Source: Simmondsia chinensis | Lineage: Eukaryota > Streptophyta > Magnoliopsida > Caryophyllales > Simmondsiaceae | Length of the DNA stretch: 64,000 nucleotides | Assembly: GCA_018398585.1 (NCBI GenBank) | Contig: JAGTTD010000010.1 | Span: 2,745,501-2,809,500 of the forward strand | Direction of reading: 5' to 3' | Part shown: piece after piece, positions 11,090 to 21,985 of the stretch | How positions within the stretch are numbered: position 1 is the stretch's first letter | Layout: the number at the start of each line of letters is the position of its first letter | Made by a program: the position numbers and the translations under genes | The notes under the pieces: model-generated | Told to the model about the DNA's origin: nothing | Database searches by the model: none | The model's input: the letters and a program-made list of their open reading frames with translations, nothing else

Positions 11090-11560
11090 TTAAACTGCTC
11101 GATTATCGAATACCCAACCATCGATACTCGCCACGGGAGATTTATTCCATTGATGGCACATTTCACCGCGGCCTAGGGCATTAACCATGCAAGGTCCTGA
11201 TTCTTGGATAATCCACCAGCACTTACTCCAACACAAACCCGAATCCCGTTTCTCTATATAAATATCGAACCAATGTAGCTCGCTATCGAACACGAACCCA
11301 CAAAAGAAAAGGGTCGTGCCCATAAGGTTTGGCACGAACTCAAATTGGTATGTTTCTTGGTACTGGATAATTTGAACCCCCAAATCATCGTCTTTGGACT
11401 TGCAGTGAATTTGGAGGGCTTGGTGTTGGTTCAGGGTGTTGGTGATCAGAACATGCGCTTTTTTCCTAAAAAATGATGCCTCGGATTGGAATATGGCGAG
11501 GAAGAGGAGGAGAGAAATAGTTGTGTAATGGTAGGTCTGAGCTCGGGTCATTTTGGACAT
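11090..11560 (-). CDS. S-protein homologue (SPH, plant self-incompatibility S1 family)
   Basis: A 156-residue, single-exon protein. Residues about 10-28 (TYHYTTISLLLFLAIFQSEA) are a hydrophobic signal peptide, so it should be secreted. The mature part carries the SPH pattern: VLITNTLNQHQALQIHCKSK, then DDDLGVQII, YQFEFVPNLMGTTLFFCGF, WFDIYIEKRD, and CW..GPC with a final EMCHQW. Its six cysteines suggest disulfides. The founding member is the poppy stigmatic S-protein, a pollen-inhibiting ligand; most homologues in other plants have unknown or reproductive roles, so no function is assigned. The ATG at 11560 is the first in frame, and a second Met follows at codon 4. A run of TATATATATATATA at 11610-11624 lies about 50 bp upstream and could serve as a TATA region. 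Confidence 0.85.
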   Translation of the reverse strand: MSKMTRAQTYHYTTISLLLFLAIFQSEASFFRKKAHVLITNTLNQHQALQIHCKSKDDDLGVQIIQYQETYQFEFVPNLMGTTLFFCGFVFDSELHWFDIYIEKRDSGLCWSKCWWIIQESGPCMVNALGRGEMCHQWNKSPVASIDGWVFDNRAV

Positions 11561-11607
11561 AGGTGGAAAATGAACTTGAGTTATGGTGGTGGTACAGGAA
11601 GCTATAC

Positions 11608-11626
11608 GTTATATATATATATAGGA
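11608..11626 (-). promoter_or_regulatory. TATA-type region upstream of the SPH gene
   Basis: Alternating TA tract about 50-65 bp before the SPH start codon. Placement fits a TATA box, but TA tracts are common in this DNA. Confidence 0.35.
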
Positions 11627-11629
11627 AAT

Positions 11630-12290
11630 TAGGTGAAAATATTGCATAAAAGGCACTGTTTGGTTTAACAGGCGAATAAAAACTTGTCTCTTAACTAAAG
11701 AAAATAGTGCTATTTTATAAATTTGTGTGAGGTTCACAACCGATTACGTTAAGGTTGATGTTAAACATCGAGATTACAATGGAAGCATTTTCCCTTTACG
11801 AAGAAAAATGTTTCCACTTTCGTGAGGATAATATATTTATGTATTTGTGATTACTATAATAAAGTTATACAAAGAAACTAATGAAATTAAGATCGATAAT
11901 ATTTTCTATTAAAACAGATGGAGCCAAAATGGGAGGATGAATGTAGAGTGGTAATTAATGTGGATATGCCTGTGTCCATATTTGTGAAATTAGAATATTC
12001 AAACATTATATAGCAGGGAATTTAAAAGCAGCTAATTAATTTTTAATACTTATGAGATAAGATGAGCTGATGCTTGAGGTTTCCTCGTTCATCGTGGACG
12101 GTTTTAAGGTCGTTTGTTCTCAGTTTTTTAATACCGATAAGATCAAATTAAATTTGACTGTATAGTCAATTAGTATTAGATGAAATAATTTACTAGACTT
12201 CTATATGTTTTATAGGTGAGTAGGAAATGGATATCTGCACTAATGTTTTGTTATACTGCCTTAATTCTAGGTTTTGCCAATTGTTTTTGT
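11630..12290. other. Unassigned intergenic DNA
   Basis: AT-rich, with no recognised gene or bounded repeat. Confidence 0.3.
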
Positions 12291-12297
12291 ACTTTGC

Positions 12298-12575
12298 TCA
12301 TTGTGTTGATTTAGTCCTGATAAGTCCTATGGTCAAATTAAAGTTAAGTTAACGATATAATTTTCAACGACATAATCACATAGATGAAAGTAACCCGCTA
12401 TAAATCAACATGTTGACTCAATTTACCTCAACATGTGGTTGAATCACTAAAAATTTCACCTATAATTTGACATAAAGTTTATTATAAAAACCAAATTGAC
12501 ACAATAACCCTAGTATAAAAACTAAATTGATACAATTAAAAGTATAAAAATCAAATTGACATAATGGAGAAAGTA
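12298..12575. repeat. AT-rich MITE-like repeat (family also at 15900-16210 and 40640-40870)
   Basis: Shares gacataat(c/t)..aa(t/a)ttt.a.tgatc, aattgacacaataa and tagtcctgataagtcc-type words with the other two sites, partly in inverted order. Ends were not resolved. Confidence 0.4.
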
Positions 12576-12599
12576 CATACACCTTTACCCGCCCCATTG

Positions 12600-13149
12600 C
12601 CATCCCAAAAACTAGATGCGGAAGCGTAAAACCCTGATAACTTGATTCGATTCAAATAATATGACTCACGCAAAACGAGAAGTAAACAAATATGGAGAAA
12701 GAGAGAACAAATAAGAACACATAATATTTACGTGGAAACCCCTCTACAATCGAGAGGGGAGAAAATCACGGGTGGAGATGGAGATTCTTTATTGATACTA
12801 AACGGAAGAATTACAACGACACTTCCTCTGAACGAGATCTATGAAAGAATTACAATCACTTTCTCTAAACTCTCGTAGCACTCGAATATCTTGGAGGAAT
12901 TACAAAACCAACTCATTCTTAATGGCGGCACCTCACTTTTAATTTAGGTCGCAATTGTCACGTAACCCTACATCCTAATTTATAGATGCAAGTCTGGGAG
13001 GGCCCGATCGATCGGTCCTCTAACTGCCTAAAAAATCCCGAATCTTTCCTTAAATCACCCGATCGATCGGGCTTCCCTCCCGATCGATCGGTGACCCCAC
13101 GGAAACCCCATAAACATAAAAAACAAGTAATTTGAGATATAACCTAACA
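12600..13149 (-). repeat. 3' LTR of mini-copia
   Basis: Near-identical to 13762-14312 over words such as gaagcgtaaaaccct, cacgggtggagatgg and tctcgtagcactcgaat. The outer end is degenerate, so the start is approximate. Confidence 0.8.
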
Positions 13150-13224
13150 AATCTCCACCTTGGCTCAAATTACATACATAAAAGAATTTCCTCCACCTTC
13201 TCCACTAAACCCCAACACACGGGG

Positions 13225-13539
13225 TTAACTCAACAAAACTGAAGTGAACATATCTGAGAGGTTATCAGCAACGCCAATCTTCTTCTCTGAATTGGCTCTT
13301 GACACATCTTCTGAAAGAACCACTTGTTGCTTAACTGTGTTACTCAACTGAACTCCGTCTGGCTTACTCACCTGACTTGAATCACAAACAACTGATGACA
13401 TCTTCTGTGGAGACAATAACGAAGACTCACCAAACGTGACACGTCTACTCGTCAGGAATTGCTTGAAGCGAAAACATTTATGCTTCCCATAAAGCCCTTG
13501 TTCACAAACCAAATCTCCCTTCCATTGTGTTTCCGTCAA
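13225..13539 (-). pseudogene. Copia pol mosaic fragment
   Basis: One open frame joins pieces that are normally hundreds of codons apart: WKGDL (gag), CEQGLYGKHKCFRF (the second half of the GAG-pre-integrase zinc motif, one Cys lost), SRRVTFGESSLL (sequence just after integrase) and KIGVADNLSDMFT (the end of RNase H). It shows successive internal deletions and cannot encode an enzyme. Confidence 0.65.
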
Positions 13540-13679
13540 ATCTCTGGATTCTTCTCTTTTCTATCTAAAGCTTTCTTCAAGCCACTCTGAGTCAAGAGGC
13601 CCTTACTGCGAACCTGCCATAAACTGATGCTCCCTTGACCACCAAACTTCTCAACTTCGGTCTTAATTGCGGACGTCAT
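13536..13679 (-). pseudogene. Copia gag N-terminal fragment (47 codons)
   Basis: Starts at an ATG (13679) with TEVEKFGGQGSISLW and GLLTQSGLKKAL, the usual copia gag opening, then stops at 13536-13538 where the family continues. Confidence 0.7.
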
Positions 13680-13761
13680 ATTATCAAATCGAAATAAACA
13701 GGGCTCTGATATCAATTTGAAAGGGAAAACTTAACAAATCTTATATGCTCTAATACCAATT

Positions 13762-14312
13762 TGTTAGGAAAAATCTTAATGTGGAAGCGTAAAACCCTTA
13801 TAACTTGATTCGATTCGAATAATATGACTCACGCAAAACGAGAAGTAAACAAATATGTAGAAAGAGAGAACAAACAAGAACACACAATATTTACGTGGAA
13901 ACCCATCTACAATCGAGAGAGGAGAAAACCACGGGTGGAGATGGTGATTCTTTATTGATACTAAACGAAAAAATTACAACGACACTTCCTCTTAACGAGA
14001 TCTATGAAAGAATTACAATCACTTTCTTTAAACTCTCGTAGCACTCGAATATCTTGGAGGAATTACAAAATCACCTCATGCTTAATGGCGGCGCCTCACT
14101 TTTAATTTATGTCGCAGTTGTGACGTACCCCTACATCCTAATTTATAGGCGCAGGTCTGGGAGGGCCCGATCGATCGGCCCTCTAACTGCCTAAAAAATC
14201 CCGAATCTTTCCTTAAATCACCCAATCGATCGGGCTTCCCTCCCGATCGATCTGTGACTCCACGGCAACGCCATAAACATAAAAAATAAGTAATTTGAGA
14301 CATAACCTAACA
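13762..14312 (-). repeat. 5' LTR of mini-copia
   Basis: Begins TGTTAGG and ends CCTAACA, a perfect 7-bp terminal inverted pair; 551 bp. Confidence 0.82.
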
Positions 14313-14429
14313 TTTATCATTATCCTAAAGTTAATAAAAAAATTACTTAGACAATAACAATAACTTCTATATTAATGGAGTTGTTATTCTTTTGTATTTA
14401 AGACATTATAGAGGTTGATTCATGTTTCG

Positions 14430-14870
14430 TTTTTATGAGTTGCCTGTTTTGTATCAAGAATTTGTGGCTACTTATCGAAAAAAAAGATGATAGGTAGAGA
14501 TAAGTTGCCAAGGAATTCAACGGCTGTCAACAACATTCGATGAAGGCAGAAGGGCTCTCTTAGCCCGTCATTAGGTATACGCTCCCTTCTAGAGATTTGA
14601 CTTTTGGGTTTTGAGGGACTTTCATATTTTTGATTCGGTTGGTTTTGTTTTGATCTTTTTTTCTTTTTTGGCTTTGGCTTTGGCTTTGGTTGTTTTAGAG
14701 TGTGGTTTGCTTCTGTCTATTGATCATGGTTTGTTTGGGTTTAGGTCTAGCCTTTTATCCGGATTCGAGTGTTGGTTCATCTATCTTAATATTTCTTGCC
14801 TTTAGGTCCTGTGCTGCACGTTTGTATCTTTTTAAGTCCATATCTATTTATCGAAAAAATGGAGTTGTTA
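14430..14870 (+). mobile_element. L1-type LINE 3' ends, two adjacent fragments
   Basis: A first fragment ends gctacttatcgaaaaaaaa at 14475. A second (14486-14862) runs from agataagttgccaaggaattca to ctatttatcgaaaaaa. Endings of the type TTATC(A/G)AAAAAA recur across the window at L1 3' ends. Confidence 0.6.
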
Positions 14871-15040
14871 TTGTGCAAAAAAAAAGGAAGAAAAAAAGTC
14901 AAATGAAAGGTGCATGTAAAAGCAGTAAATGAATACAGGTACATAAAATGGTAACTCTCTTGGCGCATGCAATTCACTGTTTTCAAGTGCTTTTTTTAAG
15001 CATCTATATTAATATTGAAAATGTTAATATGCATCTAATT

Positions 15041-15440
15041 TAGACTTTTTTTTTTTTTTTGATAGGTAGGATACATGCTTAAAAAGGCACAAACGTGCAG
15101 GGTTAGGCACGAAGGTAAAAAAAATCGAGACAATTGAATCAATACTTGAACCCCAACAAAAGGCTAAACCTAAAACCACAAACGAATCAAGACCAATAGA
15201 TAGAAGTAACCACACGTTGAAACAATTAAAGTCAAAGCCAAAACAAAAAATGATTAAAACAAAAGCAACCGAAACGACAAAATGAAAGCCACCCAAAACA
15301 CCGAAGCCAAATCCCTACACACTTGATGACGGACTAAGAAAGCCCTACCGCCTTCGTCGAAAGTTGCCAATAGTCAATGAATTCCTTGGCAACTTAATCT
15401 CTGTTTATCATATCTTGAAGGGTCCTAATAATGACTTTAT
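15041..15440 (-). mobile_element. L1-type LINE 3' end, inverted copy of 14486-14862
   Basis: Reads on the minus strand as ttaagttgccaaggaattca ... cctaaccctgcacgtttgtg ... cctatcaaaaaaa, matching the plus copy about 180 bp away in opposite orientation. The short open frames here are not genes. Confidence 0.65.
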
Positions 15441-16480
15441 CTTTCCCATCAAACTTAAGACTAAGGTTAAGTTCCAAGCTCCTTGAATAGAAGCACATGA
15501 CTCGAGCTCTGAAACGAACACTTCCTTTTCCATCTAATTTAGATACTCAATAATCGGCATCAGTCTTTAAATTTTAAGGATCCAAAAAAAATTTGATTGG
15601 TGGATCCTTTTTCAATGATGTAATATCACAGTTAGTTTAATTTAATCACATTTAATAATTTACTTTATGTTAAAGTAATTGTTAATATGTAAATATTATA
15701 TATTATATTTTACACACACATACACATGTTTACGATATATCACACATATGCCATTGTTTCACCAATAGCAAATGATGATATGCAATAGAAGCAAACTCAT
15801 AATATAATTAATTTTCAATAATAATCTTAACAAATTGGGAGTCTCAATCAACTATCTTATTGTTTGAGGTTTTAACCAGCCAAATAAATCACGTCGTCCC
15901 CACACACTTTCACTGTATCAATTTAATTCTTGTATTTTTAATTATGTTATTATAATCCTTGTGCAAGTTAGATTGTGTCATATTCGTCCTAAAATAAAAT
16001 TAATTTCAAACTAGCAATGAAATTTTTAATGGTCAGTTACATGTCATTAACTTGGCCCAATGAATATGTTTCTACTCAGTCACTTGCATTTGACATTACT
16101 AGACCATTAAAAATTACGTTAACTTATGAGACCAAATAGACACAATTAGTAAAAAGATTAAACTAACACAATAAATTAAATACAGAAACCATTGGAGTAA
16201 ATAACCGAAGATTCACGTCTAATGACGTACTATCATAAATCGCATTTCATTAACCTCTAGATAAAACATCATTATTATCCTAACACAAATAGCTCCTTCG
16301 TATAAACAAACTATATTAAGAGAGTGAGAATATATAAGCGGTTAAGGATGAGATGTTCTTAAAAAAAATATACAATCATGTTAATTACATAAGGCCCTCA
16401 AATCCCACGGCAAATCAAATAAAACTATGTCAGCAAAGCCACCAAAGCACTTTGTCGACGCAACTAGCTCCATAACTCTG
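15441..16480. other. AT-rich DNA with a MITE-like repeat
   Basis: 15900-16210 is a partner of the repeat at 12298-12575 (attaatttcaaactagc, tgacattactagaccattaaaaatt). The rest is unassigned. Confidence 0.4.
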
Positions 16481-16700
16481 CATTTCTTTTTCTTTTTTGG
16501 GATAATCAGAGACAAAGATAGCGGCACAAGACAAGTGCACCTGCAGGACTGAAGCCTGAGTGTACACGCAGAAAAGCTTGCAGTAGTACTAGAACATCAC
16601 AAAAGAAACCGAAAACAAAAGTGAAATCAAAGGACATTGGAAGAACTCACCAACACTATATAAGACAAAACAGGAGGAAAATCCAAGCCACTTATACAAA
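16481..16700 (-). mobile_element. Probable L1 3' fragment
   Basis: Starts with a T-rich run and gggataatcaga, then A-rich library-like sequence. It resembles the other minus-strand L1 ends but without detectable coding. Confidence 0.35.
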
Positions 16701-17365
16701 GATGAAAAGGGTAGCAAACCAAAGCTCTGAACCCCTCACCCCCACCACAACACTAGGAGAGGAAAATGAAGCTTGCCAACAAGATTCCTCGGTGCCCTTT
16801 TCTATTAACCTGCGGAAGTGTTGATCTTATTCCTAATTCTAACTCTGCGAACAGCTTGAGTACGCCCAAGTCATCCCAATCGAAATGTAGCCCAAGCTTC
16901 TTATCACCCATGCTCGCTCTGCAGACTGGATTTCCCAATATATTCTAACCCATTACGCTCCTGCCTTACCCCATTGCAAGCCATGACATTAAGCCTCCCC
17001 CCCCGATTTTCTATTCTTGACACTTTTAGGCTTGACATTTCTCTCCACGCTACTCTCATTTGCCAGATCCTTCAAAAATTTGTGAAGGTCTCCTTTGGAC
17101 TGCTAATTATTGGAAAAAAACCTCAAACATTTTATCGCTAATTATCGAAAAAAAACTCCATTTTATATGTCCACAGCAAAGAGGGTGATGGAGGAAAATA
17201 GTGATTTTTTTTTTTTTTTTCCATTTCGCATTTGAGCTAAACATTTTTGATGTTGTTGTTGTTGTAGTATTTTTGATCTCTAAAGCTAACAAAATCCTAA
17301 TATCCACAATACGTACAGCCAAGGGAAAATTTAAAACAAAAAAGTGAGAACAAGAAAGGAAAAGA
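16701..17365. other. Unassigned intergenic DNA
   Basis: No recognisable exon. Contains a C8 run at 16999, a poly-T at 17205-17220 and a short (TTG)n at 17252. Confidence 0.3.
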
Positions 17366-17369
17366 ATTT

Positions 17370-17925
17370 GAATTTATCACTTCGGAAACTTGAGATTTAA
17401 GCATTTATCATTTAGATACGATAATGTTTCAATATATACAATAAATTACCCTGAGATTTGAAAACTTCTTCACCTAGATACCCTAAGCCAGAGTCCAGTG
17501 ATTTTTTGTTAGAACATGGCAAGTTTTCACCAAACAATGTTGACGTGGAACATTATTATAATAATATATATAAGCCATGTCAGTATTTTGAGTAATAAAT
17601 CGTCAAACGGCAATAAAAATTCATTGGGTCCAACAATATACTGCAAAAATCATGTATTATTTCCACATTTTTTTCGGACAAAAACTCGCCGAATTCAAGG
17701 GATGGTTCCCTATTGTATTTTCGAAGTCATGCTCCATCACAACACATTCCAATGAAATTTCACCGAAAGTTGGCAGAGAGGACCTGATTGATAAAATCAT
17801 TTACTCCAGGATACTTAGGTAATAAAATATTTAAATCTCAAGATATTTTAGTGTATATTGAAACATTAAGATACCTAGATAATAACTGATCAAAACACGA
17901 TACCTAAGTGATAAATTTCCGAGAA
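17370..17925. mobile_element. Foldback MITE downstream of FRS5
   Basis: The left arm (atttatcacttcggaaact, gataatgtttcaatatatac) and right arm (gtatattgaaacattaaga, cctaagtgataaatttccga) are inverted copies. The interior is noncoding. Confidence 0.5.
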
Positions 17926-17993
17926 TGTTAGCCAAGATGAACAAAGATACCAGAATATACATTTGGAAGAAAAGAAGAAATTGAAATGTACCT

Positions 17994-20900
17994 CTAAATA
18001 GCATCTTTTAAGCTGAGTTTTACATTCTGAACTTTCACTGATAGCCGTTGTTTATGATCTTCAATGTCCTTCAAAGCTGCAAACAAGTTGGCTCTGTAAA
18101 CTTCACACTTTCGATTCGCGGCACCCAGCTCCTCAGTCAGTTCTCTTATCTTCTGGTCCATGTCATCCTACCAAATTATGCACAAAAAATGGTTAGGGGG
18201 TCGACGACAGGGATTAGACTCTACCGACTGGGCTATGCACCCAACTGAGCCTAAGAACAATAAAAACAACCACCCCCCCAGTGCCTCAATGAGGGTCCTG
18301 GCAAGGTAGGGTCTGGGAGGGTAAAGATGTATGTAGCTTTATCCCTACAAGGTGTTGTCCTGTAGAGAGACTGCTTCCGAAGGCCCCTCAACCCTAAAAT
18401 GAAAAGATGGAACAATATTTATAAGATAATAACGCCCTCACTCTCTCAACAAAATAACCGAGGGTGTACTAGTGAATCCTCTAAAGCATTGCGCCCAAAG
18501 AGAGATGATCTTGTCCTAGAAGAAGTCTACTACAGCATATTACTCCTTATAGATTGTGACATTTCTTTCTAACCAAATACACCAAAATATTTATATTCTA
18601 GCCATGGAGAATAATAATTTTTCTTGATGAGATGGAATAACAATTAAACCTTATCCTACCTTAACCCCCTAAATTGTATCAAAGAACACCTTTTGCCTTA
18701 CATGGGGACACCCAAAAGTAGAGAAACCTACGCCAAAAATTCCAAGCTACAAGACAAAGTAAAGCTAGATGTTCTGTCTCCCCACTCCAGAAGCACATAA
18801 TGCGAATCCCCATAGAAAAAGCGTTAAAATGTCTCCACTTCAGCAAGTAGCCATAGGTATTAAGCTTATTGCCAAAAGAGCGTTTCTTATCCCATATCCC
18901 CGAACCTTCTATCCATCAACTCTTTCCAAATTACGCCCAAAACAGGCTACGCAATCAATTAACACAAGACAGCTTTAATAGCTTGCCGGCATACACCTCC
19001 TATCTATTTCGCCATGCATTTGCATCTCCTTCATCTTTAAAACATTCAATTATATCACACACAGCAAATTCATCATCTCGTCATATAATATGATTGCGCG
19101 TAGAGTTCCTATGACTTTCAGTACACCTTACAAAAAGGTTTTACAAAACAAATCAAGCTTACCTACAAACACAGCCAAAATTTATGGCTCTGGCTATAAC
19201 TCATGTTGCATCTTACAAGATGCATGTCAAGTGGAGTAATTACCATTGGACCTATTTTGGAACCATAGCCTCCAACCTTAACTTACTCTTATTTGGTGTT
19301 TGTTTGGTCAAGCTTTTTCAAAGCAAAAAAGTACTTCTCCAGTGAAAAATTAACTTCTTTTGAGTTTTTTAGGGCGTGGAACCAAAATACAAGACCGCTT
19401 TTTGATTAAAAAGAAGGGTAGAAGCAGAAAATAGAAAATAATGCTTCTTCTTTAAAGTAGAAGCAAAAAATAGAAAATAGTGCTTCTCCTTAAAGTAGAA
19501 ACAGAATTAAAGTTTTAACGCAAAAATGTTCTCATTCAAAATTTAAAAAAAATCAATTTTGAAAAAAGTGATTCCGAAAAAAGCAAGTGAGAGTGAGGCA
19601 ACAACTATACTGCAAGCATAATATGTATATATTCATTATGAACGCGTGCGCGCTCAACATCAAAGATTTAGGACTCGCAATTTCTTCCAGTTCCCGAACC
19701 CCATATAACACATGTAAAACTTCCCTGAACTGCACATCTGTGATCTAACTAGCGGATGGAGAACAGCATTATACAAATTTCATATCAATATACAACTATC
19801 AGCCCAAAATACTTGAAAACACACCAAATCTTAAAAAGAAAGTAAGGCAGCTCACCTCAGACAAGTTCTCGTTGGCACTCACTCCATTGTCGCGTCGTTT
19901 TAGTCTCATATCTCTGTTTGAGTTCTCACAAACACGACCATTTATCCTCGGACTTCTTCCCTCATTCTTTGTCACGTGGGCAACCTTCTCTGCAGCCTCT
20001 TGCAAAGCCGCCATCGCTACATCATATGTCTCCAAAGTTTTTGCGCCTTCATCAACAAATTTGAAGGCCTCATGACGCAAAATATTATAACGGACTGTAT
20101 GAGACTCTAGATAGCTACTAGGCGCATCACCAGGCTGATCGTCTAATACCACGTTGCTCTTTGCGTTTCTAGTCCATCTCTTCAATATGTAATAAGAGGG
20201 AAGGGTAAGAATATTGGTTACCCTGAACGCTGCCAATACATGTCTGCATAGAAGACCCGAGAACTCAAACATCTGACAACTACAAGTCGCTTTCATCTCT
20301 AAAACGTTGAATCGAACATAGTGAATCTTATGATCCTCCCCGTATTTTGCTACTTGGTAAGTCGTAACCTCCTCATTATCCTCTGTCTTCGTTGCCGTGA
20401 ATGTCAAAGTCCCCACCAGCTCATCTTGGAATCTCGTAAATATTTTCCGTGTGTAAAGTGCAGATGCTTGCTTCTCCATCGGAGACGGGGTCTTAAGAAC
20501 AGGAGGAGTATTCATGGTATCATAATCTGCTTTAACTTCTTTTTCATTGCGGCTTTCTAGGGCCTTCTCGTAAAGCTTAAAGAACTGATTGAGATTGGTT
20601 GAAGCATTCACATACCCATCGAAGTAAGAGTTCATGCTATCACTACGCTGCGTAATAGACATCTCTGCAAAGAAGGCATCCCGAAGGTATATTGGTACCC
20701 ACTGCCTTCGGGCACAGTATATCGATTGAAGCCACTCATTATCCCGGAGATCGTACTTATCTAAAAGCGACAACCACCAAGTCTCAAACTCATCAGTTGA
20801 TTCAGGCAAATTCACACACTTGTGCAAGTCTGCTTCAAAACTAGGATGCTGAAGGAAAACATGAGACAACTTCTCCTGGCATTTCTTAAAGATATGCCAT

Positions 20901-21985
20901 TTGCAGAACCGATGCCGTGTCCCAGGGAAAACCTGCATGATAGCTGACCCAACGGTTGCATCATAATCAGTAGTTATTGACACCGGTGCCCTTCCATACA
21001 TGGCCTCCAACCACGCTCTGAACAACCAAACGAACGATGCCTCAGACTCATTCAACAAAAACGCACACCCAAACAAAACCGGTTGCCCATGATGGTTCAC
21101 TCCAGTGAAAGGTGCAAAGGGCAACCTATACCTATTCGACCTATAAGTCGTATCAAGAGTAACCGTATCACCAAAATACGCATAGTTCGTCCTCGCTCTA
21201 GCATCCGTCCAGAACACATTCGCAGTCGTTTGATCATCATCCGCTTGAACCGCATAAAAAAAACCCGAATTCTCCTCATTCATCTGCTTCAAATACTCAA
21301 CAAGAAGCCCAATATCACCATCCATACTCCTATGCCTATTATTCCTCATATAATTCCTACAATCTACTTCAGTAAACCCCACCTTACTAATCCCACCATA
21401 CTCCTTAATCAACGCCGACATTATCCTTCTCGGGCCTAATCCTGCAGCCTGCAACGTATCGATTAGCGTTTTCGCTGGACCCGAAATCTGACGATGCGAC
21501 CGCAAACAGTGAACTTGATCAGGGGGAACCAGTTCATGATTATGATCTTTAACAAATGCACTAACAAACCATTTACCAGAATCTTGAATCTTAACACTTA
21601 ACATTGCTTTACACCCGACCCTAGTGATCACTCTCGGCCGCTTAATTTCTCTCTCTTGACTCCTCTTCTCATTCAAATTCCTAAACCCTTCTTTTGCACA
21701 CACAAATGAGCGCTGTATGATCGCCCCGTCGCGCCTCGATCGACGCGATGAGCTAACCCTAGTACTAAACCCTACTCGACGAGCATAAGAATTGTAGAAT
21801 GCTTTTGCGGCCTCTTCGGATTCGAATTCCATCCCTTCGTACGGTTCTAGGTCAATTTCTCTCTCTTCAACGGCGGCGGTTACCGGAGGTATGTCAATCG
21901 TGTGTTCGTCGTGAATCCGATGATCGATTTCAATGGCGTCGTCGGATCCTAGCTCAATATCGAAATTCAACACCTGATTTTCCAT
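17994..21985 (-). CDS. FRS5: FAR1-RELATED SEQUENCE 5 orthologue (two coding exons)
   Basis: A nuclear transcription factor domesticated from a Mutator transposase. Exon 1 spans 21985-19856 (710 codons) and exon 2 spans 18167-17994 (57 codons plus TAG): 767 aa in all, near Arabidopsis FRS5 (At4g38180). The ATG at 21985 gives MENQVLNFDIELGSD. In order: a FAR1 zinc/WRKY-GCM-like DNA-binding domain (about residues 56-150, AFYNSYARRVGFSTRVSSS, RSFVCAKEGF); a MULE transposase-like domain (about 265-380, TLDTTYRSNRYRLPFAPF, FCKWHIFKKC); and a SWIM zinc finger (CSCQMFEFSGLLCRHVL). Exon 1 ends AACTTGTCTGAG before gtgagc, and exon 2 starts after ttggtag with DDMDQKIRELTEELGAANRK, a coiled coil that matches the family's C-terminus in phase 0. 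Reading exon 1 straight through would wrongly add VSCLTFFLRFGVF. The intron (19855-18168) hosts a SINE and L1 debris. Confidence 0.93.
18180..18252 (-). repeat. tRNA-like fragment in FRS5 intron
   Basis: The minus strand reads gctcagttgggtgcatagcc and cagtcggtagagtctaatcc, resembling a tRNA 5' half with box A. No complete cloverleaf is possible, so this is a SINE head remnant rather than a tRNA gene. Confidence 0.35.
18263..18409 (-). mobile_element. Angio/Au-type SINE in FRS5 intron
   Basis: Standard tail words in minus-strand order (ccttcggaagcagtctctct, aagctacatacatctt, tgaggcactggg). GAACAATA flanks both sides (18255-18262, 18410-18417), a possible 8-bp target duplication. Confidence 0.7.
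18420..19100 (-). mobile_element. L1 LINE C-terminal remnant in FRS5 intron
   Basis: The minus strand encodes scraps such as IFWCIWLERN near 18580, the conserved end of plant L1 ORF2, preceded by zinc-knuckle-like debris. Many stops. Confidence 0.5.
19255..19600. repeat. AAGCTT/CAAAAAG-rich MITE-like repeat
   Basis: Starts gtgtttgtttggtcaagctt. Wording resembles the hAT-type MITE at 33056-33340. Within the FRS5 intron; ends unresolved. Confidence 0.35.

Larger units (their letters stand above)
12600..14312 (-). mobile_element. Mini Ty1/copia element, internally deleted
   Basis: Two direct LTRs of about 550 bp (12600-13149 and 13762-14312) enclose only 612 bp. The minus strand is the sense strand: the 5' LTR ends ...CCTAACA, and the nearby complement gctctaatacca (13747-13758) differs by one base from the initiator-tRNA-Met primer site. 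A second decayed copy of that site lies at 13703-13714. A purine-rich tract (aaggtggagatt) abuts the 3' LTR. The interior holds scraps of gag and pol only. Each LTR carries three GATCGATCGG palindromic words (left copy at about 13008, 13061 and 13081). Confidence 0.85.

Noticed and set aside
18180..18252. A tRNA gene in the FRS5 intron
   Set aside because: Only a 5'-half-like stretch; no anticodon arm or acceptor stem can be built.
21083..21439. 118-codon plus-strand frame
   Set aside because: Lies antisense inside FRS5 exon 1 and has no recognisable domain; a composition shadow. The same holds for the frames at 25720-26124 and 26121-26462 (NTR) and 37461-38113 (AHL).
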